A DNA stretch of 64,000 bases from Pseudomonadota bacterium (GTDB lineage: Bacteria; Pseudomonadota; Gammaproteobacteria; Burkholderiales; Burkholderiaceae_C). The position numbers were made by a program, and so were the translations under genes. Shown in pieces: positions 45,104 through 54,031 of this stretch (position 1 is its first letter; the number at the start of each line of letters is the position of its first letter). The notes beneath the pieces are model-generated. The model worked only from the letters and a program-made list of their open reading frames with translations, was not told where the DNA came from and searched no databases. The stretch lies in contig JAFEEG010000001.1 of assembly GCA_018241225.1 (NCBI GenBank), positions 1-64,000 on the forward strand, written 5' to 3'.

Positions 45104-46960
45104 TCAGATGGATTCGATCGTGCGGCCGGCCAGTGCGCGCGCAATGCCCTGGTTCATGCGGCGCGCGGCGAAGGCTTCGGTGCCGTCGGCCAATGCCTTG
45201 GTGGCGGCCTCGACGGCGCCAGCATCGCTGGCGTTCTTGCCTTGGCGCAGCGCTTCCATCAGCGCGTCGATCTGTTGGCGCTCGGCTGCATCGAGCAATG
45301 CGCCGTCGACGTCCAGCGCACTTTGCGTGGCCAGCAGCATGCGGTCGGCGTCGACGCGCGCCTCGACCAGTGCGCGCGCCTGCATGTCCTGCTGCGCGGT
45401 GGCAAAGCTGTCTTGCAGCATGGTGGCGATCTGGTCGTCCGACAGGCCGTACGAAGGCTTGACCTTCACGCTGGCTTCCACGCCGCTGGCCTGCTCCTTG
45501 GCGCTGACGCTCAGCAGGCCGTCTGCATCAACCGTGAAGGTGACGCGGATGCGTGCCGCGCCAGCAGCCATTGGCGGAATGCCGCGCAGCTCGAAGCGGG
45601 CCAGGCTGCGGCAGTCCTGCACCAGGTCGCGTTCGCCCTGCACCACGTGCAGCGCCAACGCGGTCTGGCCGTCCTGGTAGGTGGTGAAGTCCTGCGCCAT
45701 GGCGGTGGGAATGGTCTGGTTGCGCGGCACGATGCGCTCCACCAGCCCGCCCATGGTCTCGATGCCCAACGAGAGCGGGATCACGTCCAGCAGCAGCAGG
45801 TCGCCGCTGCCCGAGTTGCCGGCCAGTTGGTTGGCCTGCACGGCGGCGCCCAGCGCCACGACCTCGTCGGGGTTCAGATCAACGAATGGGGCGCGGCCAA
45901 AATACTCGGCCACGGCGCGGCGGATCACCGGCATGCGCGTTGCGCCGCCAACCAGCACCACGCCTTGCAGTTCGTCGGGCTTGAGCTTCGCGTCACGCAA
46001 GGCCTTGCGCACAGCTGCCAGCGTTCGGTCGGTCAGGCTCGCACAGGCAGTCTCGAACTGTTCGCGCGTGACGTCGATCGACACTGCGCGGCCACCGATC
46101 TCGGCGGCAAAACGGGTGGACTCGGCATCCGTCAGCGATTCCTTGGCTGCTCGGGCCGCAATCATCCAGGCGGCCTTGTCGGCATCGGATTGCAAGCTGG
46201 CGCCGCTGCGGGCCAGCGCTTCGTCGGCCAGGGCGTGGTCGTAGTCGTCGCCACCCAGGGCCGAATCGCCTCCGGTGGCGATCACCTCGAACACGCCTTG
46301 CGTGAGACGCAGGATGGAGATGTCGAAGGTGCCGCCTCCCAGGTCGTACACCGCGTAGACGCCTTCTGCCGCGTTGTCGAGGCCGTAGGCAATGGCCGCC
46401 GCCGTGGGCTCGCTGATGAGGCGCAGCACGTTGATGCCTGCCAGTTGCGCCGCATCCTTGGTGGCCTGGCGCTGCCCCTCGTCGAAGTACGCCGGCACGG
46501 TGATGACGGCGCCGTACAGCTCGTCGTCGAACGTGTCTTCGGCGCGAAAGCGCAGGGTCGCCAGGATCTCGGCGCTGACTTCCACCGGCGACTTGTCGCC
46601 AGCGCGCGTCTGCACCTTGACCATGCCGCCCTCGCCTGCCAATTGGTACGGCAGCGAATCGCGCCGGCCGATGTCCGCCAGGCCGCGACCCATGAGCCGC
46701 TTGACCGAGGTGATGGTGTTGGCGGGGTCTTGCGCACGGGCCGCCAGGGCGTCGTAGCCGATCTGCCGGCGCTCGCCCTCGAGGTAGCGCACCGCCGAGG
46801 GCAGCAGCACGCGGCCCTGGTCGTCGGGAAGGCATTCGGCCACGCCGTTGCGCACGGAAGCCACCAGGGAATGCGTCGTGCCCAAATCGATGCCGACTGC
46901 GATGCGGCGCTGGTGCGGATCGGGTGCCTGGCCAGGCTCTGAAATTTGTAGGAGTGCCAT
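45104..46960 (-). CDS. hscA: Fe-S assembly Hsp70 chaperone HscA
   Basis: A 618-residue Hsp70 specialised for transfer of clusters from IscU. The ATPase domain (about 20-390) begins [18 protein letters not shown] and has [17 protein letters not shown]. The substrate-binding domain recognises the LPPVK motif, which is present in the IscU encoded upstream. The ATG at 46960 has a GGAG. It follows hscB by 4 nt. Confidence 0.96.
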   Translation of the reverse strand: MALLQISEPGQAPDPHQRRIAVGIDLGTTHSLVASVRNGVAECLPDDQGRVLLPSAVRYLEGERRQIGYDALAARAQDPANTITSVKRLMGRGLADIGRRDSLPYQLAGEGGMVKVQTRAGDKSPVEVSAEILATLRFRAEDTFDDELYGAVITVPAYFDEGQRQATKDAAQLAGINVLRLISEPTAAAIAYGLDNAAEGVYAVYDLGGGTFDISILRLTQGVFEVIATGGDSALGGDDYDHALADEALARSGASLQSDADKAAWMIAARAAKESLTDAESTRFAAEIGGRAVSIDVTREQFETACASLTDRTLAAVRKALRDAKLKPDELQGVVLVGGATRMPVIRRAVAEYFGRAPFVDLNPDEVVALGAAVQANQLAGNSGSGDLLLLDVIPLSLGIETMGGLVERIVPRNQTIPTAMAQDFTTYQDGQTALALHVVQGERDLVQDCRSLARFELRGIPPMAAGAARIRVTFTVDADGLLSVSAKEQASGVEASVKVKPSYGLSDDQIATMLQDSFATAQQDMQARALVEARVDADRMLLATQSALDVDGALLDAAERQQIDALMEALRQGKNASDAGAVEAATKALADGTEAFAARRMNQGIARALAGRTIESI

Positions 46961-46964
46961 CTCG

Positions 46965-47483
46965 TTATTGTCCCAAGCGGTCGAGCTTTGTCTCGACGTC
47001 CTTGGCAAAGCGCTCAATGAACATGAGGGCTCTGACTTGCGCCGCCGCCTCGGTGTATGCGCCCTTCTCGTCGATCAGCCAGTCCAGCGACGACAAGGCG
47101 CGGCGGCGCGCGCCGTCGACCTCGTCGTGCAGCGCCTCCAGCGACTTGGCGTCGTGCGCTTCGTCCAGCGACTCGCGCCATTCCATCTGCTGCATCAGGA
47201 AGTCGGCTGGCATGGCGGTGTTGTGTTCGGCGTCGATCGGCGCGCCATTGAGCGTGCACAGATAGGTCGCGCGCTTGACCGGGTCCTTCAGCCGTTGATA
47301 GGCCTCGTTGATGCGCACCGACCACTGCATGGCTACGCGCTGCGCCGTCGCCCCCTGGGCTGCAAACCGGTCGGGGTGCGCTTCGCGCTGGAGATCCTTC
47401 CAGCGCGCATCCAGCACCGCGCGGTCCTGCGCGAAGGTGGGCGGCAGGTCGAACAATTCGAAATCGGTGGCGTCGAGCTTCAT
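46965..47483 (-). CDS. hscB: Fe-S assembly J-domain co-chaperone HscB
   Basis: The 172-residue protein has an N-terminal J domain (about 5-75) with the essential HPD in [12 protein letters not shown], and a C-terminal helical domain that binds IscU. It stimulates HscA ATPase. Its start codon lies only 7 nt after the T-run of a minus-strand terminator-like hairpin, and no clear Shine-Dalgarno sequence is seen. Confidence 0.95.
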   Translation of the reverse strand: MKLDATDFELFDLPPTFAQDRAVLDARWKDLQREAHPDRFAAQGATAQRVAMQWSVRINEAYQRLKDPVKRATYLCTLNGAPIDAEHNTAMPADFLMQQMEWRESLDEAHDAKSLEALHDEVDGARRRALSSLDWLIDEKGAYTEAAAQVRALMFIERFAKDVETKLDRLGQ

Positions 47484-47489
47484 GAGCAG

Positions 47490-47521
47490 AAAAAAGCCGC
47501 CAGCATGTTGTGTTGGCGGCT
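47490..47521 (-). terminator. Terminator-like hairpin between iscA and hscB
   Basis: On the minus strand an 8-bp stem (AGCCGCCA/TGGCGGCT) with an 11-nt loop is followed by TTTTTT, a textbook Rho-independent terminator. It lies inside the isc operon, directly before the hscB start codon. It would reduce chaperone-gene expression relative to iscRSUA. Confidence 0.7.
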
Positions 47522-47547
47522 GTGGGGCACGAAGGCCGGTAAAAAAA

Positions 47548-47871
47548 CTAGATCCTGAAGCTTTCGCCGCAGCCGCAGCGGTCGCGTTCGTTGGGGTTGT
47601 TGAACTTGAAGCCTTCGTTCAGGCCCTCGCGCACGAAATCCAGCTGCGTGCCGTCAATGTAGGCCAGGCTCTTGGGGTCCACCAGCACCTTCACGCCGTG
47701 GTCTTCGAACACCACGTCTTCGGGCGACAATTCGTCCACGTACTCGAGCTTGTAGGCCAGGCCCGAGCATCCCGTCGTCTTCACGCCCAGGCGCACGCCC
47801 ACGCCCTTGCCTCGCTTGCCGAGGTAACGGTTGACGTGGCGCGCGGCGGCCTCCGTAAGCGTAACGGCCAT
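47548..47871 (-). CDS. iscA: A-type Fe-S carrier IscA
   Basis: A 107-residue Fe-S carrier with the three invariant cysteines Cys35, Cys99 and Cys101 (TTGCSGLAY and DRCGCGESF). It follows iscU by 2 nt. Length and motifs are standard. Confidence 0.96.
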   Translation of the reverse strand: MAVTLTEAAARHVNRYLGKRGKGVGVRLGVKTTGCSGLAYKLEYVDELSPEDVVFEDHGVKVLVDPKSLAYIDGTQLDFVREGLNEGFKFNNPNERDRCGCGESFRI

Positions 47872-47873
47872 GT

Positions 47874-48284
47874 TCAGTGCGCAGCTTCAGCAGGCGCCGT
47901 GGCACCGTGCTTTTGCTTGTAGTCGTTGACCGCCGCCTTGATGGCGTCTTCGGCCAGGATGGAGCAGTGGATCTTCACCGGCGGCAGGGCCAGTTCCTCG
48001 GCGATCTGCGCGTTCTTCAGGGCAGCCGCTTCGTCCAGCGTCTTGCCCTTGACCCACTCGGTCACGAGCGAGGACGAGGCAATGGCCGAGCCGCAGCCGT
48101 AGGTCTTGAAGCGAGCGTCTTCGATCACGCCGGTTTCCGGGTTGACCTTGATCTGCAGCTTCATCACGTCGCCGCAGGCCGGAGCGCCGACCATGCCGGT
48201 GCCCACCGTGTCGTCGCCCTTGTCGAAGGAGCCGACGTTGCGCGGATTTTCGTAGTGGTCAATGACCTTGGAGGAGTAAGCCAT
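47874..48284 (-). CDS. iscU: Fe-S cluster scaffold IscU
   Basis: A 136-residue scaffold on which clusters are built. Ligands Cys37 ([10 protein letters not shown]), Cys64 ([12 protein letters not shown]) and Cys107 ([11 protein letters not shown]) are present. The HscA-recognition motif LPPVK is at residues 100-104. GAGG precedes the ATG. Confidence 0.97.
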   Translation of the reverse strand: MAYSSKVIDHYENPRNVGSFDKGDDTVGTGMVGAPACGDVMKLQIKVNPETGVIEDARFKTYGCGSAIASSSLVTEWVKGKTLDEAAALKNAQIAEELALPPVKIHCSILAEDAIKAAVNDYKQKHGATAPAEAAH

Positions 48285-48331
48285 GGGGTACCTCTATCTA
48301 TCTCTTTGTGTCTTGTCTCGATTCAACGCAA

Positions 48332-49552
48332 TCAATGCGCCGACCATTGGATGGTGTTCAGGTCGACACCGTCCTGGAACATTTCCCACAGCGGGCTCAG
48401 TTCGCGCAGCTTGGCCACGTTGTGCTTGATGGTCGAGACGGCGTAGTCGATCTCTTCTTCGGTCGTGAAGCGGCCGATGGTCATGCGCAGGCTGCTATGG
48501 GCAAGCTCGTCGCTGCGGCCCAAGGCGCGCAGCACGTAGCTGGGCTCCAGGCTGGCCGAGGTGCATGCGGAGCCGCTGGAAACGGCCAGGCCCTTGATGC
48601 CCATGATGAGCGACTCGCCTTCGACGTAGTTGAAGCTCATGTTCAGGTTGTGCGGCACGCGGCGCTCGAGGTCGCCGTTGATGAACACCTGCTCGACGTC
48701 CTTGAGGCCGTCCAGCAGGCGCTGCTGCAGCTTGCGGGCCTTTTCGATGTCCTGCGTCATCTCGAGCTTGGCCAGGCGGAAGGCCTCGCCCATGCCCACG
48801 ATCTGGTGCGTGGGCAGCGTGCCCGAACGCATGCCGCGCTCGTGGCCGCCGCCGTGCATCTGTGCTTCCAGGCGCACGCGCGGCTTGCGGCGCACGTACA
48901 GGGCGCCGATGCCCTTGGGGCCGTAGGTCTTGTGCGAGGCCAGGCTCATCAGGTCGATGGGCAGCTTGGTGACATCGATTTCGAGCTTGCCGGTGGCCTG
49001 CGCCGCGTCGACGTGGAAGATCACGCCCTTTTCGCGGCAGGCATTGCCCAGTGCCACCACGTCCTGCACCACGCCGATTTCGTTGTTCACGAACATCACG
49101 CTGGCCAGGATGGTGTCGGGGCGGATGGCTGCCTTGAACTTATCCAGGTCGAGCAGGCCGTTTTCCTCGACGTCCATGTAGGTCACTTCGAAGCCCTGGC
49201 GCTCCAGCTCGCGCATGGTGTCGAGCACGGCCTTGTGCTCGGTCTTCACCGTGATCAGGTGCTTGCCCTTGCCCTTGTAGAAGTTCGCTGCGCCCTTGAG
49301 GGCCAGGTTGTTCGACTCGGTGGCGCCAGACGTCCACACGATTTCGCGCGGGTCGGCGCCGATCAGCTCGGCCACGTAGCCGCGGGCCTTCTCGACGGCC
49401 TCTTCCGCTTCCCAGCCCCAGGCGTGGCTGCGCGACGCCGGGTTGCCGAAATGCTCGCGCAACCAGGGAATCATCGCGTCGACCACGCGCGGATCGACCG
49501 GCGTCGTTGCGCCGTAGTCGAGATAGATCGGAAAGTGGGGAGTGACGTCCAT
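48332..49552 (-). CDS. iscS: Cysteine desulfurase IscS
   Basis: A 406-residue PLP enzyme that takes sulfur from cysteine for clusters and tRNA thiolation. The PLP lysine lies in [20 protein letters not shown] and the mobile catalytic Cys in [18 protein letters not shown]. The class-V aminotransferase start is [19 protein letters not shown]. The start at 49552 is chosen because an upstream extension covers the iscR-iscS hairpin region. Confidence 0.97.
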   Translation of the reverse strand: MDVTPHFPIYLDYGATTPVDPRVVDAMIPWLREHFGNPASRSHAWGWEAEEAVEKARGYVAELIGADPREIVWTSGATESNNLALKGAANFYKGKGKHLITVKTEHKAVLDTMRELERQGFEVTYMDVEENGLLDLDKFKAAIRPDTILASVMFVNNEIGVVQDVVALGNACREKGVIFHVDAAQATGKLEIDVTKLPIDLMSLASHKTYGPKGIGALYVRRKPRVRLEAQMHGGGHERGMRSGTLPTHQIVGMGEAFRLAKLEMTQDIEKARKLQQRLLDGLKDVEQVFINGDLERRVPHNLNMSFNYVEGESLIMGIKGLAVSSGSACTSASLEPSYVLRALGRSDELAHSSLRMTIGRFTTEEEIDYAVSTIKHNVAKLRELSPLWEMFQDGVDLNTIQWSAH

Positions 49553-49607
49553 GGCTCTGGCTCGGGTGTTATTCGTGAATGTCGTGGGTTCGCGTGGGGT
49601 CGCATTT

Positions 49608-49644
49608 GCACGCCCCGAGGCACCAGGCCCCGGGGGCGCCGTGC
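49608..49644 (-). other. Predicted mRNA hairpin between iscR and iscS
   Basis: Arms GCACGCCCC (plus strand) and its complement, the latter interrupted by a 3-nt bulge, can form a 9-bp stem-loop in the 99-nt gap. In E. coli the same gap forms a structure that protects the iscR message after processing. The parallel is suggestive only. Confidence 0.35.
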
Positions 49645-49651
49645 GCACAGA

Positions 49652-50188
49652 TCAGGACTTGGCGAAGGCGTTGCCCAGCGCAAAGACCGAGTTCGGCGCG
49701 TTCACGCGAATCGGCTTGACCACCGGCTGCGCCGAGATGGCGCGCTTGACCGCCGGCTTGTTCTCGACGGTGACACCCTTGGCCAGCTGGTCGTCCACCA
49801 GCTTCTGCAGCGTGACGGAGTCGAGGAACTCGACCATGCGCTGATTCAGCGACGCCCACAGCTCGTGCGTCATGCAGCGGCCGGCTTCGCCCAGGCAGTT
49901 TTCCTTGCCGCCGCACTGGGTGGCGTCGATGGGCTCGTCGACCGACACGATGATGTCCGCCACGGTGATTTCCGATGCCTTGCGGCCCAGCGAATAGCCG
50001 CCGCCCGGACCGCGGGTGGACTCGACCAGTTCATGGCGACGCAGCTTGCCGAACAGCTGCTCGAGATAGGAAAGAGAAATTTGCTGACGCTGGCTGATAG
50101 CGGCCAGCGTGACGGGACCGCTGTTCTGGCGCAGCGCCAGATCGATCATGGCCGTGACCGCAAAACGGCCCTTGGTAGTGAGACGCAT
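49652..50188 (-). CDS. iscR: Fe-S cluster-sensing repressor IscR
   Basis: A 178-residue Rrf2-family regulator. The winged HTH occupies about residues 1-70 (MRLTTKGRFAVTAMIDLAL). The cluster ligands are Cys92, Cys98 and Cys105 with a His at 108 (QCGGKENCLGEAGRCMTHEL). Holo-IscR should repress this operon by binding the palindrome upstream. The roughly 35-residue C-terminal tail is longer than the minimal IscR. Confidence 0.95.
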   Translation of the reverse strand: MRLTTKGRFAVTAMIDLALRQNSGPVTLAAISQRQQISLSYLEQLFGKLRRHELVESTRGPGGGYSLGRKASEITVADIIVSVDEPIDATQCGGKENCLGEAGRCMTHELWASLNQRMVEFLDSVTLQKLVDDQLAKGVTVENKPAVKRAISAQPVVKPIRVNAPNSVFALGNAFAKS

Positions 50189-50329
50189 CGCAAGCTCCTT
50201 ATGTGCTTACCGTTGAAACCACACCGGAATTTGTGACTCCGGTGGCTCGTCTCCGCCCTAACCGGCTGCCTTCGGCACTGGAGACCCAGTGAGTTGGAGC
50301 CGGCCCTTCATCGCGAAGTTCTTTTGTTG
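50189..50329 (-). other. Untranslated leader of the isc operon
   Basis: About 140-150 nt separate the predicted promoter from iscR. Within it, ACCGGA and TCCGGT arms (about 50230-50256 on the plus strand) can form a stable hairpin. No small reading frame or known riboswitch consensus was recognised. Confidence 0.4.
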
Positions 50330-50351
50330 TTGAGTAATTGAGTCAAGTATA
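50328..50351 (-). promoter_or_regulatory. isc promoter -10 overlapping a type 1 IscR-like site
   Basis: On the minus strand TATACT (50346-50351) is a good -10 hexamer. Starting inside it, ATACTTGACTCAATTACTCA and onward resembles the type 1 IscR consensus (ATASYYGACT then the mirrored half), with TTGA/TCAA symmetry. A site overlapping the -10 region would block transcription. The -35 is weak. Confidence 0.55.
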
Positions 50352-50394
50352 CCAGAAACCCCAGGGGGCTCGGGGTAAACACCGATGGGCTGAG

Positions 50395-50422
50395 CCCAAT
50401 CGGCCCAATTGACCAGATTGGG
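50395..50422 (-). terminator. Possible uvrB terminator hairpin
   Basis: CCCAATC and GATTGGG (7 bp) flank a 14-nt loop downstream of uvrB, with an alternative pairing through a third CCCAAT copy. There is no T-run, so the assignment is weak. Confidence 0.3.
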
Positions 50423-50438
50423 TCACTTTGATGGGCGA

Positions 50439-52562
50439 CTACTTCCCAGGCGTCAGCACGGCGATGTTGTCGCCGCCCGCGCCACCAAAGGCCTGCTCGC
50501 GCAGCAAGGCCAACTGGTCGCGCACACGTGCTGCCTTCTCGAATTCGAGGTTGCGGGCATGCTCCATCATGAGTTTTTCCAGCCGCTTGATTTCGCGCGA
50601 GATGTCCTTCTCGCTCATGTCCTCGACCTTGGCGCGCTGCATCTCGAGCTTCTCGGCTTCCTTGCCGCTCTTTTCGCTGTAGACGCCGTCAATCAGGTCA
50701 CGCACCTGCTTGACGATGCTGCGCGGCGTGATGCCATTGGCCTCGTTGTGCGCCAGCTGCTTTTCGCGCCGGCGCTCGGTCTCGCCGATGGCCTTCTTCA
50801 TCGAGTCGGTCATCTTGTCGGCGTACAAAATGGCCTTGCCGTTCAGGTTGCGCGCTGCCCGGCCGATGGTCTGGATCAGCGATCGCTCGGCGCGCAGGAA
50901 GCCTTCCTTGTCGGCGTCGAGGATGGCCACGAGCGACACCTCCGGAATGTCCAGGCCCTCGCGCAGCAGGTTGATGCCCACCAGCACGTCGAAGCTGCCC
51001 AGGCGCAGGTCGCGCAAGATCTCCACGCGCTCCACGGTGTCGACGTCGCTGTGCAAATAGCGCACCTTCACGCCGTTGTCGGTGAGGTAGTCGGTCAGTT
51101 GCTCGGCCATGCGCTTGGTCAGCGTGGTGATGAGCACGCGCTCGTTCTTGTCCACCCGAATGCGGATCTCCTGCAGCACGTCGTCCACCTGGTGAGTGGC
51201 CGGGCGCACCTCCACCAGCGGGTCGACCAGGCCGGTGGGGCGCACCACCTGCTCGACCACCTGGCCGGCATGCTCCTTCTCGTAGTCGGCCGGCGTGGCC
51301 GAGACGAAGATGCATTGGCGCATGCGGCGCTCGAATTCCTCGAATTTCAGCGGCCGGTTGTCCATGGCCGAAGGCAGGCGAAAGCCGTACTCCACCAGCG
51401 TGGTCTTGCGCGCGCGGTCGCCGTTGTACATGGCGCTGAGCTGGCCGATCATCTGGTGACTCTCGTCCAGGAACATCAGTGCGTCCTTGGGCATGTAGTC
51501 GGTCAGGGTGGCAGGCGGCTCGCCCGGCGCGGCGCCCGAGAGGTGGCGCGTGTAGTTCTCGATGCCCTTGCAGTGGCCGATCTCGGCCAGCATCTCCAGG
51601 TCGAAGCGGGTGCGCTGCTCCAGGCGCTGCGCCTCCACCAGCTTGGTGTCCGCCAGCAACTCCTTCAGTCGCCCATCGAGCTCCAGCTTGATGGTCTCGA
51701 CCGCATTGAGCACCTTGTCGCGCGGCGTCACGTAGTGGCTCGACGGGTAGATGGTGAAGCGCGGAATCTTCTGGCGGATGCGCCCGGTGAGCGGGTCGAA
51801 CAGCTGCAGCGAATCCACCTCGTCGTCGAACAGCTCGATGCGGATGGCCAGCTCGCTGTGCTCGGCGGGGAACACGTCGATGGTGTCGCCGCGCACGCGG
51901 AAGGTGCCGCGCGAAAAATCCTGCTCGTTGCGCGTGTACTGCATGCGGATCAGCCGCCCGATCACGTCGCGCTGGCCGATCTTGTCGCCGTGGCGCAGGA
52001 TGAAGCGCATCTGCGTGTAGTCCTCGGGCGTGCCGATGCCGTAGATGGCACTTACCGTGGCCACGATGATGGTGTCGCGCCGCTCCAGCACGCTCTTGGT
52101 GGCCGACAGGCGCATCTGCTCGATGTGCTCGTTGATCGAGCTGTCCTTTTCAATGAACAGGTCGCGCTGCGGGACATAGGCCTCGGGCTGGTAGTAGTCG
52201 TAGTAGCTGACGAAGTACTCGACGGCGTTCTTGGGGAAGAACTCGCGGAACTCGCTGTAGAGCTGCGCCGCCAGGGTCTTGTTGGGCGCGAACACGATGG
52301 CTGGCCGGCCCAGGCGGGCGATCACGTTGGCCATGGTGTAGGTCTTGCCCGAGCCGGTCACGCCCAGAAGCGTCTGGAACACCTCGCCGTCGCGCACCCC
52401 TTCGACCAGCTGTTCGATGGCCGCGGGCTGGTCGCCGGCCGGCGGGTACGGCTGGAAAAGCTCGAAGGGGGAATCGGGAAAATGGACGAACTCGCCCTGC
52501 TTGGCGGGCCCCACGGAACCGGTGGTGGGCGAGGCAGGCAGGACATCAGGCAGTTCGGACAT
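50439..52562 (-). CDS. uvrB: Excinuclease ABC subunit B
   Basis: The 707-residue helicase-like subunit loads at DNA lesions in nucleotide excision repair. Walker A is GVTGSGKT (residues 67-74), the beta-hairpin region is [15 protein letters not shown], and helicase motif VI is QTIGRAARN. The C-terminal UVR domain ([20 protein letters not shown]) binds UvrC. It has about 30 extra N-terminal residues compared with E. coli UvrB. A start at 52577 is also possible. Confidence 0.96.
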   Translation of the reverse strand: MSELPDVLPASPTTGSVGPAKQGEFVHFPDSPFELFQPYPPAGDQPAAIEQLVEGVRDGEVFQTLLGVTGSGKTYTMANVIARLGRPAIVFAPNKTLAAQLYSEFREFFPKNAVEYFVSYYDYYQPEAYVPQRDLFIEKDSSINEHIEQMRLSATKSVLERRDTIIVATVSAIYGIGTPEDYTQMRFILRHGDKIGQRDVIGRLIRMQYTRNEQDFSRGTFRVRGDTIDVFPAEHSELAIRIELFDDEVDSLQLFDPLTGRIRQKIPRFTIYPSSHYVTPRDKVLNAVETIKLELDGRLKELLADTKLVEAQRLEQRTRFDLEMLAEIGHCKGIENYTRHLSGAAPGEPPATLTDYMPKDALMFLDESHQMIGQLSAMYNGDRARKTTLVEYGFRLPSAMDNRPLKFEEFERRMRQCIFVSATPADYEKEHAGQVVEQVVRPTGLVDPLVEVRPATHQVDDVLQEIRIRVDKNERVLITTLTKRMAEQLTDYLTDNGVKVRYLHSDVDTVERVEILRDLRLGSFDVLVGINLLREGLDIPEVSLVAILDADKEGFLRAERSLIQTIGRAARNLNGKAILYADKMTDSMKKAIGETERRREKQLAHNEANGITPRSIVKQVRDLIDGVYSEKSGKEAEKLEMQRAKVEDMSEKDISREIKRLEKLMMEHARNLEFEKAARVRDQLALLREQAFGGAGGDNIAVLTPGK

Positions 52563-52695
52563 AGGGTGTTCCCGCATCAGGTAAGTGGCAAACGGTAAAA
52601 TTCAAGGGAACTGGATAGGTTAAACCCAGCCGCCCAGTTGCAAGAAAGCCCGGCCAATAGCCCGGGACCCCTCCATCCAAACCGACTTTTTCACC

Positions 52696-53892
52696 ATGTC
52701 CATGTTCAACGCCGTCGAAATGGCGCCGCGCGACCCGATTCTTGGCCTCAACGAGCAATTTGCTGCCGACACCAATCCGAACAAGGTCAACCTGGGCGTG
52801 GGTGTGTACTACGACGACAACGGCAAGCTGCCCCTGCTGGATTGCGTCAAGGCAGCCGAGGCGGACATGCTCAAGGCCCCCACCGCCCGCGGCTACCTGC
52901 CCATCGACGGCATTGCCGCCTATGACAGCGCCGTGAAGAACCTGGTGTTCGGCGCCGACAGCGAACCCGTGGCCAGCGGCCGCGTCGCCACCATCCAGGC
53001 CATCGGCGGCACCGGCGGCCTGAAGGTCGGCGCCGACTTCCTCAAGAAGATCAACCCCAACGCCAAGGTGCTGATCTCCGACCCGAGCTGGGAAAACCAC
53101 CGCGCCCTGTTCACCAACGCCGGCTTCCAGGTCGAAACCTACCCCTACTACAACGCCGAGAAGCTGGGCGTGAACTTCGACGGCATGCTCGAGGCCCTGG
53201 GCGCCGCCCCGGCCGGCACCATCGTGGTGCTGCACGCCTGCTGCCACAACCCCACCGGCTATGACCTCACCCCCGCCCAGTGGGACCAGGTGATCGGCGT
53301 GGTGCGTGCCAAGCACCTGGTGCCCTTCCTGGACATGGCCTACCAGGGCTTCGGCTTCGGCATTTCGGAAGACGGCGCCGTCATCGGCAAGTTCGTGGCT
53401 GCCGGCCTGACCTTCTTCGTCTCCACCTCCTTCTCCAAGAGCTTCAGCCTGTACGGCGAGCGCGTGGGCGCCCTGTCGGTGCTGTGCGAGAACAAGGAAG
53501 AGGCCGCCCGCGTGCTGTCGCAACTGAAGATCGCCATCCGCACCAACTACAGCAACCCGCCGATCCACGGCGGCGCCGTGGTGGCGGCCGTGCTGAACAA
53601 CCCCGAGCGCCGCGCGCTGTGGGAAAAGGAGCTGTCCGAAATGCGCGTGCGCATCAAGGCGATGCGCCAGAAGCTGGTCGATGGCCTGAAGGCCGCCGGC
53701 GTGCAGCGCGACATGAGCTTCATCACCCAGCAGATCGGCATGTTCAGCTACTCGGGCCTGACCAAGGACCAGATGGTGCAATTGCGCAACGAATTCGGCG
53801 TGTACGGCACCGATACCGGCCGGATGTGCGTGGCCGCCCTGAACAGCAAGAACATCGACTACGTCTGCCAGAGCATCGCCAAGGTGCTCTGA
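52696..53892 (+). CDS. tyrB: Aromatic/aspartate aminotransferase
   Basis: A 398-residue class I PLP aminotransferase. The PLP lysine is Lys248 in STSFSKSFSLYGERVG. Other markers are NLGVGVYYDDNGKLP, HACCHNPTGYDLT and RTNYSNPPIHGG. The closest well-known types are TyrB and AspC; tyrosine or aspartate as amino donor to 2-oxoglutarate is likely. Which is preferred cannot be read from sequence. Divergent from uvrB and followed by a strong hairpin. Confidence 0.88.
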   Translation: MSMFNAVEMAPRDPILGLNEQFAADTNPNKVNLGVGVYYDDNGKLPLLDCVKAAEADMLKAPTARGYLPIDGIAAYDSAVKNLVFGADSEPVASGRVATIQAIGGTGGLKVGADFLKKINPNAKVLISDPSWENHRALFTNAGFQVETYPYYNAEKLGVNFDGMLEALGAAPAGTIVVLHACCHNPTGYDLTPAQWDQVIGVVRAKHLVPFLDMAYQGFGFGISEDGAVIGKFVAAGLTFFVSTSFSKSFSLYGERVGALSVLCENKEEAARVLSQLKIAIRTNYSNPPIHGGAVVAAVLNNPERRALWEKELSEMRVRIKAMRQKLVDGLKAAGVQRDMSFITQQIGMFSYSGLTKDQMVQLRNEFGVYGTDTGRMCVAALNSKNIDYVCQSIAKVL

Positions 53893-53907
53893 ACAATTCG
53901 TGAACTA

Positions 53908-53931
53908 GTGAACGCGCCCCGGCGCGTTCAC
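53908..53931 (+). terminator. Strong hairpin after tyrB
   Basis: A perfect 11-bp inverted repeat GTGAACGCGCC/GGCGCGTTCAC with only two bases between arms. No T-run follows, so it may act as a 3' stabiliser or weak terminator. Confidence 0.5.
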
Positions 53932-53992
53932 ATATCCGAGACGTTGGTACCCAGTCACATAGGGAACTTTCGCCTGCAAGCAGCATTCCGCC

Positions 53993-54012
53993 GCTGATAT
54001 ATTGCACTGCAG
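53993..54012 (+). promoter_or_regulatory. Candidate phaZ promoter element
   Basis: The sequence TGATATATTGCACTGCAGCG combines an AT-rich -10-like hexamer with TGCA-rich symmetry (TTGCACTGCAG). TGCA-rich sites are found upstream of PHA-granule genes and bound by PhaR in related bacteria. This is a position-based suggestion about 20 nt before phaZ. Confidence 0.3.
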
Positions 54013-54031
54013 CGAAGAACCGAGGTCCACG

